Source of the DNA: Rhizobium sp. Pop5
GTDB taxonomy: Bacteria > Pseudomonadota > Alphaproteobacteria > Rhizobiales > Rhizobiaceae
Assembly: GCF_024721175.1 (NCBI RefSeq)
Contig: NZ_CP099398.1
Coordinates: forward strand, 186,001-250,000
DNA: 64,000 bases
Direction: 5' to 3'
The first letter of the stretch is position 1; each line of letters starts with the position of its first letter. Shown piece by piece: positions 24,650 through 34,399 of this stretch. The notes beneath the pieces were generated by a model, which was given only the letters and a program-made list of their open reading frames with translations, was not told the DNA's origin and did not search any database. A program made the translations under genes and the position numbers.

Positions 24650-24955
24650 TTACCGGCAAGGACCAGGAAGACTTCCGCGGACAGCCCGGACCGTGGGTTC
24701 CCGTCCGACATTTGTGTTCGGCCTATAGCCGCGCGCCCGTTTTGATCGGAGAAGTTCGAGGAACATACGGACTGCATCCTCCTCTCTGTCGAAGTGATGC
24801 ACCATGGCTTGTCCGATCGTTCCGATGCGTCCCCATCGCCGCGTCAGGCATGGTGTGCCGAACAACGTCGGTTCGATTGCGAGCGCGTAGAAGCGCGCCA
24901 TGTTTTTCGTCGCGTCCCTGCGTTCGATGTAGAGCTGATAGGGTTGAGTGAGCAT
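24650..24955 (-). CDS. WGR-domain protein
   Basis: A 101-residue protein from the ATG at 24953-24955 (MLTQPYQLYIERRDATKNMA). The WGR domain is visible as a beta-rich segment with RFYALAIEPTLFGTPCLTRRWGRIGTIGQ and AVRMFLELLRSKRARGYRP. WGR domains bind DNA ends in PARP and related proteins, but this one stands alone, as in many rhizobial plasmid and chromosomal genes. Function is unknown; nucleic-acid binding is the family expectation. A longer start at 25078 adds no conserved sequence. Confidence 0.85.
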   Translation of the reverse strand: MLTQPYQLYIERRDATKNMARFYALAIEPTLFGTPCLTRRWGRIGTIGQAMVHHFDREEDAVRMFLELLRSKRARGYRPNTNVGREPTVRAVRGSLPGPCR

Positions 24956-25457
24956 GACGGAGAGTCGCCTCTTCCAGCTTTTGCGTCTAACGACACTTAT
25001 GAATCGGTCGGCCCACACCGATTCATTTTTGTGATGATCGTTGAAGCCGAAGATCATGGATTTGGGCGAGCCGGCCAATCGGCGGCCGGGTGCTATTCGC
25101 TCCGCTCACGGAGCCCGAACACCGTCTCCGCCTCCGGTCACGCCCCCTCTCGCGGAATGACGTGAGCGAATTGCCCAGCCGCAGGGCGGCGGTTCTATCC
25201 TCGACACCTCCTGCCGGCTCACGCCGGAAACGGTCGCGTCCCCTTCGGGTCCGCGGGTCTCTTCTCTCTCTGACGTCCAATTTTACTCCAGCAAATCCGG
25301 CGTCAAGGACGGCGCGTCTCCCCCAATTTTTCCGCTGCTGCGTTTCACTGCGCTCTGGAAAAATCGGTTCCCCCGCTTGCGAGCCGCGTTCCGCGGTCCT
25401 TGACCCCTCTTTGCAAGAGAGTGGCCGATCTCCGTCATCAACGAAGGAGATCACATT
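24956..25457. other. Gene-free stretch upstream of the 25458 gene
   Basis: No convincing gene. Stretches such as GAACACCGTCTCCGCCTCCG near 25119 resemble the segment near 24290 (GAATACTCCATCTCCTCCGC), suggesting a shared leader-like sequence ahead of the two small plasmid genes at 24402 and 25458. AAGGAGAT precedes the ATG at 25458. Confidence 0.4.
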
Positions 25458-25940
25458 ATGACAACCGATCAGAACCTCATACTCTACACCAAGTTTGCCG
25501 GCTTCCGGCTCGTCGTCCTGGCAAACCGCTTCGGCTGCGACAGCGATTTTTCGCGAGAGCTTCACGATCGCCTGGTTGAGGGGCTCGACGCGGCAATCGA
25601 TCGGATCAGCGTCATCATGGAATTGGAACGAAGTGTTCTCATCGGGGAGGATGAATTCGCCGAATATCAGCTGGAGGGCGAGATCGAGATTTTCGGGCGC
25701 TTCACTATCAATCTGCTGGACGAACTCGAAATTGATTACGACACGCATGAATTCCGCGTCAACGGCGGCGATTGGATGAGCGCTTGGGCTGCCGACGACA
25801 CTGGCGTCGATATCAACTATCCTGAGCTCGTTGCGCTGATTGCGGACGAACTCGGCTCGCTGGCGCCGATCATCAAGGATATCACGTTGGCAACTCGCAT
25901 CCCGGTCTATGCGGGGCGCGTCGTTTGGTCATGGTGGTAG
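25458..25940 (+). CDS. Conserved plasmid protein of unknown function
   Basis: A 160-residue acidic protein with a strong AAGGAG ribosome site before the ATG. No known motif was recognised. It has a probable helical N-terminal half (FSRELHDRLVEGLDAAIDRISV) and a beta-rich C-terminal half containing DYDTHEFRVNGGDWMSAWAA. Composition and codon use are like typical rhizobial genes. It lies between the WGR gene and an antitoxin gene, in a zone of plasmid-specific small proteins. The complete frame, the ribosome site and the clean ending support a real gene. Confidence 0.65.
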   Translation: MTTDQNLILYTKFAGFRLVVLANRFGCDSDFSRELHDRLVEGLDAAIDRISVIMELERSVLIGEDEFAEYQLEGEIEIFGRFTINLLDELEIDYDTHEFRVNGGDWMSAWAADDTGVDINYPELVALIADELGSLAPIIKDITLATRIPVYAGRVVWSWW

Positions 25941-26094
25941 CAGCACCATCTCACATACTGAGAGGCGACAGACGAGGTTGCCTCTCAGTTGCCGATGGCC
26001 CTCAAGTGAGCCGAGGAAGGACGGCTGCGAAGTTTCACAACAATCGCAGTAATGTTGTAAATGCTGTAAATTCCAGCGATAGCAAGGAAGCCCA

Positions 26095-26364
26095 ATGCCG
26101 AAGCCAAGCGGGACGTATTCAACCAGTGACCTCTCACGTAAATCCGGCGACATCATCGCCGAGGCGCTGCGTCATCCGGTGACGATCACCCAGCGGAACA
26201 AACCCCGGCTGGTTCTCCTCAATATCGAAGATTATCAGCAACTGATCAGGCAGGCAGACCGACGCACCGTCGGCACTATCGAAACGATGCCCGATGAGCT
26301 TTTTGCCGAACTCGAAAACGCCGTCGACGCCTATGCCGGCGAGGACGAGGTGGGCCGCTCATAA
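26095..26364 (+). CDS. Phd/YefM-type antitoxin without an adjacent toxin gene
   Basis: An 89-residue protein. STSDLSRKSGDIIAEALRHPVTITQRNKPRLVLLNIEDYQ is the Phd/YefM DNA-binding fold. The C-terminal TMPDELFAELENAVDAYAGE could be the toxin-binding tail. Only eight bases separate its stop from the convergent traG stop, so there is no room for the usual downstream toxin. It may be an orphan, may act on a toxin elsewhere, or may serve as a repressor. A GGAAG ribosome site precedes the ATG. Confidence 0.8.
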   Translation: MPKPSGTYSTSDLSRKSGDIIAEALRHPVTITQRNKPRLVLLNIEDYQQLIRQADRRTVGTIETMPDELFAELENAVDAYAGEDEVGRS

Positions 26365-26372
26365 AACCACGA

Positions 26373-28292
26373 TCATAGCACCGGTTTGACGAAACGATTG
26401 ACCTTCGCTGCCTGATCCATCTCCTTTCGCCGGAAGTAGATCGCCCGGCCGCAGCGGATCGGACTATGCCCCTGGACGATGATGATCTGCTCGTCCTTCC
26501 TCATCGACTGGGTGATCTCGTGCGGCATGATCAGCGGCCGGCGCTGGAAGTTGACGTTCTCGGATCTCCTGGATGCATTGTTCTTCGTGTCCCAGCCGAT
26601 GTTGCGGGAACTGCCCTTCACCTCCACCGTCATCTCGCCACATTGCGCAGAGAGGTTGCGCGCCGTGTCGAGCGCCTTGATCGCTGCGTAAGAGGCGAAA
26701 GCGCAGCCATCGATCCATGACGTCGCGCCATCCTTCCCGAAATGCCGCTCCAACTGCCCGACCGACTGGTACATCAACATCATCGAGATGCCGTACTTGC
26801 GGCCGCGGTCGCGCGCCTCCTCGAGCACCCTCATGTAGCCGAGCAGATCGACCTCATCGAGCATGAACAGCGCCCGGCGCTGGAAGGCGCCGTCGGCCTG
26901 CACCATGGCGTTGATGAGCGAGCCGATGATCACACGAGCGATGCCCGGATAGGAGCGCAAGATCGATGCGGAGATGTTGAGGAAGACGTCCTTCTTGCCC
27001 GAAACGATATCACCCGACTTGAAGGCATTGCCGCAGACGAGCGCGGCATAGCTGTCGAGCGACAGCCACTGGGTATCCTTCGATGCTGTGGAATAGACGC
27101 CCGAAAACGTCTGCTCGGTCATGTTGGTGAAGACGCCGAGCGTTTCGCGGATGAAGGCCGAACCGGAATGCTCCTGAATGTCGCGCAGCATAGCGAGCAC
27201 CGAGGGCTCCGGTTCGGAAACGATCTGGCGGAGACTGCGCAAGCTTCGCCGGCCCTCATATTCGGGCGAGAGCATCACATGGGCGAGCAGACCGGTCAGG
27301 AGGTTGTGCGCCTGGTTCTGGAAGTAGGATCCCGTCGAGCTTTCGAAGCGAAGGCTTTCCGACAGCAGCATATGGGCAATGCCGACGATGTCCTCTTCCT
27401 TTTGCTTGGATGCTTCGATCCCGTCGAGCACGTTGAAGCCCATGATCGGGTTCGTCGGATCGAGCACCATGACCTCGCGCCCGAGCGCATTGGTGCGGTG
27501 CTCGACGACCATGGGCGCGACCTCAGTGGAAGGATCGAGGCAGATCATGGGTCCGGTATATCTGAGCGCCGTCGGCACGACGTTGCTGGTCGTTTTGTAT
27601 CCGCCCGATCCCGCGAAAAACAGCATATGGGTGGAATCGAAGTCCTGTCTGTAGGTGAGCAATGGCGCCTTCCCGCCCTGTCCCCATGTGCTGCGATCGT
27701 TTACATCGAAGGGAAGCGCATGGATGATTTCCTTGTCGACCCGATAGCGCTCGCCGACGACGATTTCCCCATCCGGCGGAAACAGTTTTCCTGCTGCCGT
27801 CATGGGCAGCCAATCGGCATCTCCAAATATTCCACGCCGGGCACGTTTTATTTCATCTGGGACGACGACGGAGATGCGGGCCGACATCGCCACTGCCATG
27901 AAGCCGGCGACGGCGGCGATGACTGCGACCATATCAAGATAGGACAGCGCTCGATCCCATGTGATCACTTCGGCCTGCACAGCAGGTGCAAGCCGGCCGA
28001 ATTCGCGCAGCGCATAGAACGCGGCAACACCGAGAAAATACAAAAGGCTTGCCATGGCGACCGGCCTTCGCCGATGCAGCGGCAAGGCCCAAACTGTCAG
28101 AAGTCCGGCAAGAGGTCCGAACAGTAGAGGCGGCACAGGTGCTGCGCGCAGGAACCAGTGTTCTATCTTCCCGGACATGCCGGCGGCGAGTCCCGGCCAT
28201 CGCCAGCCAACAATGTAGATTGTGATCGTGGTGACGGCGATCGGTACCAAAACGAGTAACAGGCTCGGATGCGGTTTCCCTCTTAGGCCCAT
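26373..28292 (-). CDS. traG: TraG/VirD4-type coupling ATPase
   Basis: A 639-residue type IV coupling protein that delivers the relaxase-DNA complex to the mating channel. N-terminal membrane helices are [58 protein letters not shown] and [16 protein letters not shown]. Walker A is GSGGYKT at residues 228-234 and Walker B is MLDEVD at 477-482. These are typical of the TraG family of Ti-like transfer systems. It overlaps traD by ten bases. Full length with no lesions. Confidence 0.96.
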   Translation of the reverse strand: MGLRGKPHPSLLLVLVPIAVTTITIYIVGWRWPGLAAGMSGKIEHWFLRAAPVPPLLFGPLAGLLTVWALPLHRRRPVAMASLLYFLGVAAFYALREFGRLAPAVQAEVITWDRALSYLDMVAVIAAVAGFMAVAMSARISVVVPDEIKRARRGIFGDADWLPMTAAGKLFPPDGEIVVGERYRVDKEIIHALPFDVNDRSTWGQGGKAPLLTYRQDFDSTHMLFFAGSGGYKTTSNVVPTALRYTGPMICLDPSTEVAPMVVEHRTNALGREVMVLDPTNPIMGFNVLDGIEASKQKEEDIVGIAHMLLSESLRFESSTGSYFQNQAHNLLTGLLAHVMLSPEYEGRRSLRSLRQIVSEPEPSVLAMLRDIQEHSGSAFIRETLGVFTNMTEQTFSGVYSTASKDTQWLSLDSYAALVCGNAFKSGDIVSGKKDVFLNISASILRSYPGIARVIIGSLINAMVQADGAFQRRALFMLDEVDLLGYMRVLEEARDRGRKYGISMMLMYQSVGQLERHFGKDGATSWIDGCAFASYAAIKALDTARNLSAQCGEMTVEVKGSSRNIGWDTKNNASRRSENVNFQRRPLIMPHEITQSMRKDEQIIIVQGHSPIRCGRAIYFRRKEMDQAAKVNRFVKPVL

Positions 28293-28522
28293 CTTACTTT
28301 CTCCTCGAGATGCGATGAACCGTTCCTCAGAGAGGAGACCTTGAAAGCCTCTTCGCCGATATCGCGCAGCCGCCGATGCTCGATGGAGCCTGGGACGAGC
28401 CTTGCCATTTCTATGAGGCCGCCGAGCAGGAACGCCCGATCCGCCTTCGATAGCCCGGCTTTGACGACGATCCCGCCGAGCAGGATCTTTTCGCGCGTGT
28501 CGCGCTTGCGGTCAGCCGTCAT
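28283..28522 (-). CDS. traD: Conjugal transfer protein TraD
   Basis: A 79-residue protein from the ATG at 28520-28522 ([20 protein letters not shown]). [22 protein letters not shown] is the conserved TraD core of the agrobacterial/rhizobial tra region. It overlaps traC by 11 and traG by ten bases, so the three are translationally coupled. TraD is a small accessory factor of DNA transfer; its biochemical role is not well defined. Longer in-frame starts would run inside traC. Confidence 0.88.
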   Translation of the reverse strand: MTADRKRDTREKILLGGIVVKAGLSKADRAFLLGGLIEMARLVPGSIEHRRLRDIGEEAFKVSSLRNGSSHLEEKVRWA

Positions 28523-28799
28523 GTGGAACCTGCCCCTGCGCTCCAGCGCCGCTATCTGCTGGTCGACGCGTTTGAGGAGTGGGGCCAGCGGCGCCTTTCC
28601 TTTCCCCCTTCCGAAATCGCGCGGCGATTTCCTCGATGATCCGATCGACCTCCTCGTCGGCGATCTCCATCTCCGCCAGCCCGGTTCTGGTCGCGGCGCG
28701 GGCAAACCGCTCGGCCGATTTAACTATCAACAATCGTTTGCGTTCGCGCAGCTTTTCGATCTGGGCGTCGAGATCGGAAATCGATGATTTTGTCGCCAT
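28512..28799 (-). CDS. traC: Conjugal transfer protein TraC
   Basis: A 95-residue protein starting [20 protein letters not shown]. It has a coiled-coil N-terminus, then [20 protein letters not shown] and a basic stretch, like TraC of the Ti-type oriT region. It is a relaxosome accessory protein thought to help TraA at oriT. It is the first gene of the traCDG operon, transcribed away from traA, and the oriT lies in the 173 bases upstream. A TTCCTTTTC sequence (GAAAAGGAA on the coding strand) provides the ribosome site. Confidence 0.86.
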   Translation of the reverse strand: MATKSSISDLDAQIEKLRERKRLLIVKSAERFARAATRTGLAEMEIADEEVDRIIEEIAARFRKGERKGAAGPTPQTRRPADSGAGAQGQVPHDG

Positions 28800-28914
28800 T
28801 CCTGGTTCCTTTTCTGCTTTGATGTCGAAGGTGCGATTATACTAACTAGAATAAAACAGTAAAATGCGCTACCGTGCAACCAGAAAAGCGGCATCGGCCC
28901 TTCGGTCCGATCTG

Positions 28915-28955
28915 TTTGAGGGCGCAATATACGTCGCTGTCGCGACGTGCTTGGG
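28915..28955. other. oriT: Origin of transfer (oriT), Ti/RSF1010 (MOBQ) type
   Basis: Between the divergent traC and traA genes lies GGGCGCAATATACGTCGCTG followed by TCGCGACG. This is the arrangement of the Ti-plasmid and RSF1010-like oriT. A perfect 7-bp inverted repeat ACGTCGC/GCGACGT (28931-28937 and 28942-28948, loop TGTC) sits next to the GGGCGCAAT nick-region motif (28919-28927). Cleavage by TraA is expected on the side of the GGCGC motif. The assignment is based on motif similarity and position. Confidence 0.88.
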
Positions 28956-28972
28956 CCAGTCTGGAGACGCCA

Positions 28973-31900
28973 GTGGCGATCATGTTCGTCAGAGCGCAGG
29001 TGATCAGCAGGGGATCGGGACGCAGCATCGTCTCGGCTGCCGCCTATCGCCACCGCGCCCGGATGATGGACGAGCAGGCGGGAACGTCGTTCAGCTATCG
29101 CGGTGGGGCGGGCGAACTGATGTATGAGGAACTGGCGCTGCCGGATGAGATCCCGGATTGGCTGCGGTCGGCGATATCAGGTCAGTCCGTCAGCAAGGCC
29201 AGCGAAGTGTTTTGGAATGCCGTTGACGCCTTCGAGACGCGGGCAGATGCGCAGCTCGCCCGCGAACTGATCATCGCGCTGCCGGAGGAGCTGACGCGGG
29301 CCGAGAATATCACGCTGGTGCGCGAATTCGTCCGCGACAATCTCACCTCGAAAGGAATGATCGCCGACTGGGTCTATCACGACAAGGACGGCAACCCGCA
29401 CATCCACCTGATGACGACGCTCCGGCCGCTGACGGAGGAGGGGTTCGGGGCAAAGAAGGTTCCAGTGCTTGGTGAGGGTGGCAAGCCGCTGCGTGTCGTC
29501 ACGCCGGACCGCCCGAACGGCAAGATCGTCTACAAAGTCTGGGCGGGCGACAAGGAAACGATGAAGGCGTGGAAGATCGCCTGGGCGGAAACGGCCAACC
29601 GGCATCTGGCGCTGGCCGGACATGACATCCGCCTCGACGGTCGCTCCTATGCCGAACAGGGCCTCGACGGCATCGCGCAAAAACATCTCGGGCCGGAGAA
29701 GGCGGCGCTGGCGAGGAAGGGCAGGGAGCTCCACTTCGCGCCGGCCGATCTCGCCCGCCGCCAGGAGATGGCCGATCGGCTGCTTTCAGAGCCGGAGCTT
29801 TTGCTGAAGCAGCTCGGCAATGAACGCTCTACCTTCGACGAGAGGGATATCGCCAGGGCGCTGCACCGTTATGTCGACGATCCCACCGATTTTGCCAACA
29901 TCCGCGCCAGGCTGATGGCGTCGGACCAATTGGTCATACTGAAGCCGCAGGAGATCGAGGCAGAGACAGGAAAGGTGTCGGAGCCCGCGGTGTTTACGAC
30001 GCGGGAGATGCTGCGCATCGAATACGACATGGCGCAGTCGGCGCGGGTTTTGTCGGAGCGTCGCGGCTTCGGTGTTTCCGAGCGGAATGTGACGGTGGCG
30101 ATCGAACGCGTGGAGAGCGGCGATCCAAAGAATCCGTTTCGGCTCGATGCAGAGCAGGTCGATGCTGTCCGTCATGTCACCGGTGATGGTGGCATTGCCG
30201 CTATTGTAGGCCTTGCCGGCGCCGGCAAATCGACGCTGCTTGCTGCCGCACGTCTTGCCTGGGAGGGCGAGGGACACAGGGTGATCGGTGCAGCCCTTGC
30301 CGGCAAGGCCGCGGAAGGGCTGCAAGACAGTTCCGGCATCAAGTCGCGGACGCTTGCCTCCTGGGAACTGGCCTGGGCCAATGGGCGCGATACGCTCCAT
30401 CGCGGTGATGTGCTGGTGATCGACGAGGCCGGCATGGTGGCCTCGCAGCAGATGGCCCGTGTGCTGAAGATTGCCGAGGAGGCTGAGGTAAAGGTCGTGC
30501 TGGTCGGCGATGCGATGCAGCTGCAGCCGATCCAGGCCGGTGCTGCCTTCCGGGCAATTACCGAACGCATCGGCTTTGCAGAGCTTGCCGGCGTGCGCCG
30601 CCAGCGTGAGGCCTGGGCACGTAATGCCTCGCGGCTGTTTGCCCGCGGCGAGGTCGAGAAGGGCCTCGACGCCTATGCCCGGCATGGCCATCTGGTCGAG
30701 GCAGGGTCACGCGAGGAAACGATCGATCGGATCGTCTCCGACTGGGCTGCTGCGCGCAGAGAGGCAATAGAGCGATCAACGTCTGAGGGCGGGGATGGCC
30801 GCCTTCGCGGTGATGAACTGCTGGTGCTCGCCCACACCAACGACGATGTTCGCAAGTTGAACGAGGCGCTGCGATCGGTGATGACGCAGGAGGGAGCGCT
30901 TGGCGAAAGCCGCAGCTTCCGGAGCGAGCGGGGCGCACGGGAATTTGCCGCCGGCGATCGGATCATCTTCCTGGAGAACGCCCGCTTCCTTGAGCCGCGC
31001 GCCAAGCACTCCGGGCCACAGTATGTGAAGAACGGCATGCTCGGCACCGTCGTTTCCACCGGCGACAAGCGTGGAGATCCGCTGCTTTCGATTCTGCTCG
31101 ACAACGGCCGCAAGCTCGTCTTCAGCGAAGACAGCTATCGCCATGTCGATCACGGCTATGCCGCAACGATCCACAAATCGCAGGGCGCCACCGTCGATCG
31201 CACCTTCGTGCTGGCAACCGGGATGATGGACCAGCATCTGACCTATGTGTCGATGACGAGGCATCGCGACCGCGTCGATCTTTATGCGGCCAAAGAAGAT
31301 TTTGCGGCAAAACCTGAATGGGGACGCAAGCCGCGTGTCGATCATGCCGCGGGTGTGACCGGCGAGCTTGTCGAAACCGGCCAAGCCAAATTCCGGCCTG
31401 ATGACGAGGATGCCGACGACAGCCCTTATGCCGACGTCAGGGCGGACGACGGAACCGTCCATCGGCTTTGGGGCGTGAGCCTGCCGAAGGCACTCGAGGA
31501 GGCCGGCATCCAGGAAGGCGACACCGTGACGCTCAGAAAGGATGGTGTCGAGCGGGTCAAGGTCCAGATTGCCGTAGTCGACGAGAAGACAGGTCACAAG
31601 CATTACGAGGAGAGGGAGGTCGATCGCAACGTCTGGACGGCCAGTCAGGTCGAGACCGCTAGCGCACGACAGGAGCGCATCGCGCGGGAAAGTCATCGGC
31701 CGGAACTCTTCAATCCGCTCGTCGAACGCTTGTCGCGCTCCGGTGCCAAGACGACGACGCTCGATTTTGAGAGCGAGGCCAGTTACCGCGCACACGCGAA
31801 CGACTTCGCCCGGCGCCGCGGGCTCGATCATCTCTCGCTTGCCGCAGCCGAGATGGAGCAAAGCCTTACCCGGCGCTGGGCGTGGATTGCCGCAAAGCGG

Positions 31901-33661
31901 GAGCAGGTGGAAAAGCTCTGGGAGAGGGCAAGCGTGGCGCTCGGCTTTGCCATCGAGCGCGAACGGCGGGTCGCCTACAATGAAGAGCGGAGCCAGACGA
32001 TGGTCGAAGCGACGTCCAGTGACGCGCGAACTGCATCCCACTCCGTCTCGGGCGCAAGTGCTGCTGAAACACGCTATCTGATCCCGCCGGCCACGTCCTT
32101 TGTCAGCAGCGTCGAGGAGGATGCGCGGTTGGCGCAGCTTGCGTCGCCGGCCTGGACGGAGCGGGAGGTGATCCTGCGGCCGCTGCTGCAGAAGATCTAC
32201 CGGGATCCGGATGCAGCGCTCGTCTCCCTGAATGCACTGGCGTCGGATATCGGGGTCGCACCCCGCAGGCTCGCCGACGACCTTGCGGCAGCCCCTGGTC
32301 GGCTTGGCCGGCTGCGTGGCTCCGAGCTGATCGTCGACGGAGGCGCGGCGCGTGAAGAGCGCAATCTCGCTGTCGCGGCCGTGAAGGAACTGCTTCCGAT
32401 GGCCCGTGCCCATGCGACCGAGTTCCGCAGGAACGCCGAACGGTTCGTACTGCGCGAGCAGACGCGCCGCGCGCATATGTCATTGTCGATCCCGGCGCTC
32501 TCCGAACGCGCCATGGCACGTCTGATGGAAATCGAGGCGGTGCGCCGCCAGGGCGGGGACGATGCCTACAAGACGGCCTTTGCGCTTACCGCCAAGGATC
32601 GATCGGTGGTGCAGGAGATCAAGGCGGTGAGCGAAGCTTTGACGGCCCGCTTTGGCTGGAGCGCATTTAGCGCGAAGGCGGATGCGATCGCTGAACGCAA
32701 CATTGTCGAGCGCATGCCGGAGGACCTCACGGATGAACGGCGCGGAAAGCTGACCCGCTTGTTCGACGCCGTGCGACGCTTTGCCGACGAGCAGCACCTC
32801 GCCGAACGTCGGGATCGTTCGAAGGTCGTCGCCGGCGCCAGTGTTGTTCGGGGCCAAGAGACAGAGAACGGACCGGGGAAGGAGAATGTCGCCGTGCCGC
32901 CGATGCTTGCTGCCGTCATCGCGTTCAAGACGTCGGTCGACGATGAGGCTCGATTGCGGGCGCTCTCCAACCCTTTCTATCGCCAGCAGCGTGGCGCATT
33001 GGCCAACGCGGCAACGACAATCTGGCGCGATCCGGCTGAAGTCGTCGGCAAGATCGAGGAACTTCTCCAGAAAGGTTTTGCCGCCGAGCGCATTGGAGCC
33101 GCGGTGACCAACAATCCTGCCGCCTATGGTGCCTTGCGTGGTTCGGATCGCCTGATGGACCGGATGCTGACCTCTGGCCGAGAGCGGAAAGAGGCTGTGG
33201 CGGCCGTGCCGGAAGCTGCAGCGCGCCTGCGCGCGCTCGGTGCGGCCCACCTCAATGCCCTCGATGCCGAACGCCAGGCTATCACGGACGAACGGCGGCG
33301 CATGGCGGTTGCCATTCCAGCTCTTTCGAAAGCTGCGGAAGAGGCGTTGGCGCACCTGACGGTCGAGGTGAGCAAGGACAGCAGGAAGCTGAGTGTTTCC
33401 GCCGCTTCCCTCGATCCGGGCATTGGCCGGGAGTTTGCCGCTGTCAGCCGAGCGCTCGACGAGCGCTTTGGTCGCAATGCCCTCGTCCGGGGTGACAAGG
33501 ATCTTGTCAACCGCGTGCCGCCGGCGCAGCGTCGAGCTTTCGAGGCGATGCAGGAGCGGCTGAAGGTCCTGCAGCAGACTGTCCGTCTGCAGAGCAGTGA
33601 GCAGATCATAGCGGAGCGGCGCCAAAGGGCTGCTAGCCGCGCTCGCGGCATCAACCTCTGA
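28973..33661 (+). CDS. traA: TraA relaxase/helicase (MOBQ)
   Basis: A 1562-residue protein that nicks oriT and unwinds the strand for transfer. The GTG at 28973 (MAIMFVRAQVISRGSGRSIV) is preceded by GGAG and matches the usual start; the ATG at 28982 is the alternative. The relaxase domain has the candidate nucleophile Tyr25 in SAAAYRHRARMM and the metal-binding His136, His143 and His145 in HDKDGNPHIHLMTT. The RecD-like helicase domain has Walker A GLAGAGKST at 413-421, Walker B VLVIDEAGMV from 480 and the late YAATIHKSQGATVDRTFVLA motif. The C-terminal third is a long helical region. It appears intact. Confidence 0.96.
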   Translation: MAIMFVRAQVISRGSGRSIVSAAAYRHRARMMDEQAGTSFSYRGGAGELMYEELALPDEIPDWLRSAISGQSVSKASEVFWNAVDAFETRADAQLARELIIALPEELTRAENITLVREFVRDNLTSKGMIADWVYHDKDGNPHIHLMTTLRPLTEEGFGAKKVPVLGEGGKPLRVVTPDRPNGKIVYKVWAGDKETMKAWKIAWAETANRHLALAGHDIRLDGRSYAEQGLDGIAQKHLGPEKAALARKGRELHFAPADLARRQEMADRLLSEPELLLKQLGNERSTFDERDIARALHRYVDDPTDFANIRARLMASDQLVILKPQEIEAETGKVSEPAVFTTREMLRIEYDMAQSARVLSERRGFGVSERNVTVAIERVESGDPKNPFRLDAEQVDAVRHVTGDGGIAAIVGLAGAGKSTLLAAARLAWEGEGHRVIGAALAGKAAEGLQDSSGIKSRTLASWELAWANGRDTLHRGDVLVIDEAGMVASQQMARVLKIAEEAEVKVVLVGDAMQLQPIQAGAAFRAITERIGFAELAGVRRQREAWARNASRLFARGEVEKGLDAYARHGHLVEAGSREETIDRIVSDWAAARREAIERSTSEGGDGRLRGDELLVLAHTNDDVRKLNEALRSVMTQEGALGESRSFRSERGAREFAAGDRIIFLENARFLEPRAKHSGPQYVKNGMLGTVVSTGDKRGDPLLSILLDNGRKLVFSEDSYRHVDHGYAATIHKSQGATVDRTFVLATGMMDQHLTYVSMTRHRDRVDLYAAKEDFAAKPEWGRKPRVDHAAGVTGELVETGQAKFRPDDEDADDSPYADVRADDGTVHRLWGVSLPKALEEAGIQEGDTVTLRKDGVERVKVQIAVVDEKTGHKHYEEREVDRNVWTASQVETASARQERIARESHRPELFNPLVERLSRSGAKTTTLDFESEASYRAHANDFARRRGLDHLSLAAAEMEQSLTRRWAWIAAKREQVEKLWERASVALGFAIERERRVAYNEERSQTMVEATSSDARTASHSVSGASAAETRYLIPPATSFVSSVEEDARLAQLASPAWTEREVILRPLLQKIYRDPDAALVSLNALASDIGVAPRRLADDLAAAPGRLGRLRGSELIVDGGAAREERNLAVAAVKELLPMARAHATEFRRNAERFVLREQTRRAHMSLSIPALSERAMARLMEIEAVRRQGGDDAYKTAFALTAKDRSVVQEIKAVSEALTARFGWSAFSAKADAIAERNIVERMPEDLTDERRGKLTRLFDAVRRFADEQHLAERRDRSKVVAGASVVRGQETENGPGKENVAVPPMLAAVIAFKTSVDDEARLRALSNPFYRQQRGALANAATTIWRDPAEVVGKIEELLQKGFAAERIGAAVTNNPAAYGALRGSDRLMDRMLTSGRERKEAVAAVPEAAARLRALGAAHLNALDAERQAITDERRRMAVAIPALSKAAEEALAHLTVEVSKDSRKLSVSAASLDPGIGREFAAVSRALDERFGRNALVRGDKDLVNRVPPAQRRAFEAMQERLKVLQQTVRLQSSEQIIAERRQRAASRARGINL

Positions 33662-33765
33662 GACTCGAAGAAAAGCGGGGGGACGAAATGGTTGGTCGAT
33701 TGGAAAAGCACTACGACCCGATTGTCCCGAGATCGATCTTCCTTTGGGTGGCGGAGCGGTCGAAG

Positions 33766-34236
33766 CTACTGTTCGTCCGTTCCGCAGCGGTCGTTGTAGA
33801 GGCGATTGCAGGTTTCACCAGATCGGGTGCCGTCTGCGTGAAGCCACTCTATAGCCCCCTCGGACACGGACGTGGCCAGAAACAAGCCTGCTTCCAGCAG
33901 CGCGCGGATGCCACAGAAAGTGACGAGGTCTCGCGCTGAGACCGTGAAGAACAGGCTTTCACTGGTCGGCCTTATGATCGCGCCTCCACCTTCGAAAGCT
34001 AGAAACCTGTCAGGTCCCACGGAGACGAGGGATTGGTAGAAGTTCTCGATTTGCGTGCAGATCTTGTCGGCAACGTGCTGCGTGCGCGTGATTGCGACAC
34101 ACGCTTCGGCGACGTGCACGCACTTTGGAACATCTTCCTCACCCGCGAATGATGGCGCTCGTGGCAGGACCAGATGCGCGTTGCACGGCGGGCTCAGCTC
34201 AACGAAGTGACGGACTTCGCCAATCGATTTCTTCAT
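33766..34236 (-). CDS. Protein of unknown function downstream of traA
   Basis: A 156-residue protein from the ATG at 34234-34236, with AGGAA six bases upstream. It begins MKKSIGEVRHFVELSPPCNA and contains IENFYQSLVSVGPDRFLAFE and TSESLFFTVSARDLVTFCGIRALLEAGLF. No domain was recognised. It converges on traA, with about 100 bases between the stops, and is transcribed towards it. Codon use is less GC-biased than that of the tra genes. The ribosome site and coherent amphipathic pattern favour a real gene. Confidence 0.55.
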   Translation of the reverse strand: MKKSIGEVRHFVELSPPCNAHLVLPRAPSFAGEEDVPKCVHVAEACVAITRTQHVADKICTQIENFYQSLVSVGPDRFLAFEGGGAIIRPTSESLFFTVSARDLVTFCGIRALLEAGLFLATSVSEGAIEWLHADGTRSGETCNRLYNDRCGTDEQ

Positions 34237-34399
34237 GCTGTTCCTGCCTATTTGGAGAAAAAAGGCTTTTAGAGGTGGCAAAGCGCTGAGGGCTGCTCAA
34301 CGTGATGGAGCGCTTTCTGCTGACGCGAACGTTGTTCCAGTTGAGGCTCGTGAAGACGTGACGCAGTTGCGCTTACGCGACGGTGAAGATGAGGAATCG

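Noticed and set aside
26742..28127. 461-codon open frame on the plus strand
   Set aside because: It lies wholly antisense to traG, which has all coupling-protein motifs. The frame is a by-product of GC-rich codon use.
30776..32476. 566-codon open frame on the minus strand
   Set aside because: Antisense to the traA helicase region; no domain and no ribosome site.
32480..33625. 381-codon open frame on the minus strand
   Set aside because: Antisense to the traA C-terminal region.
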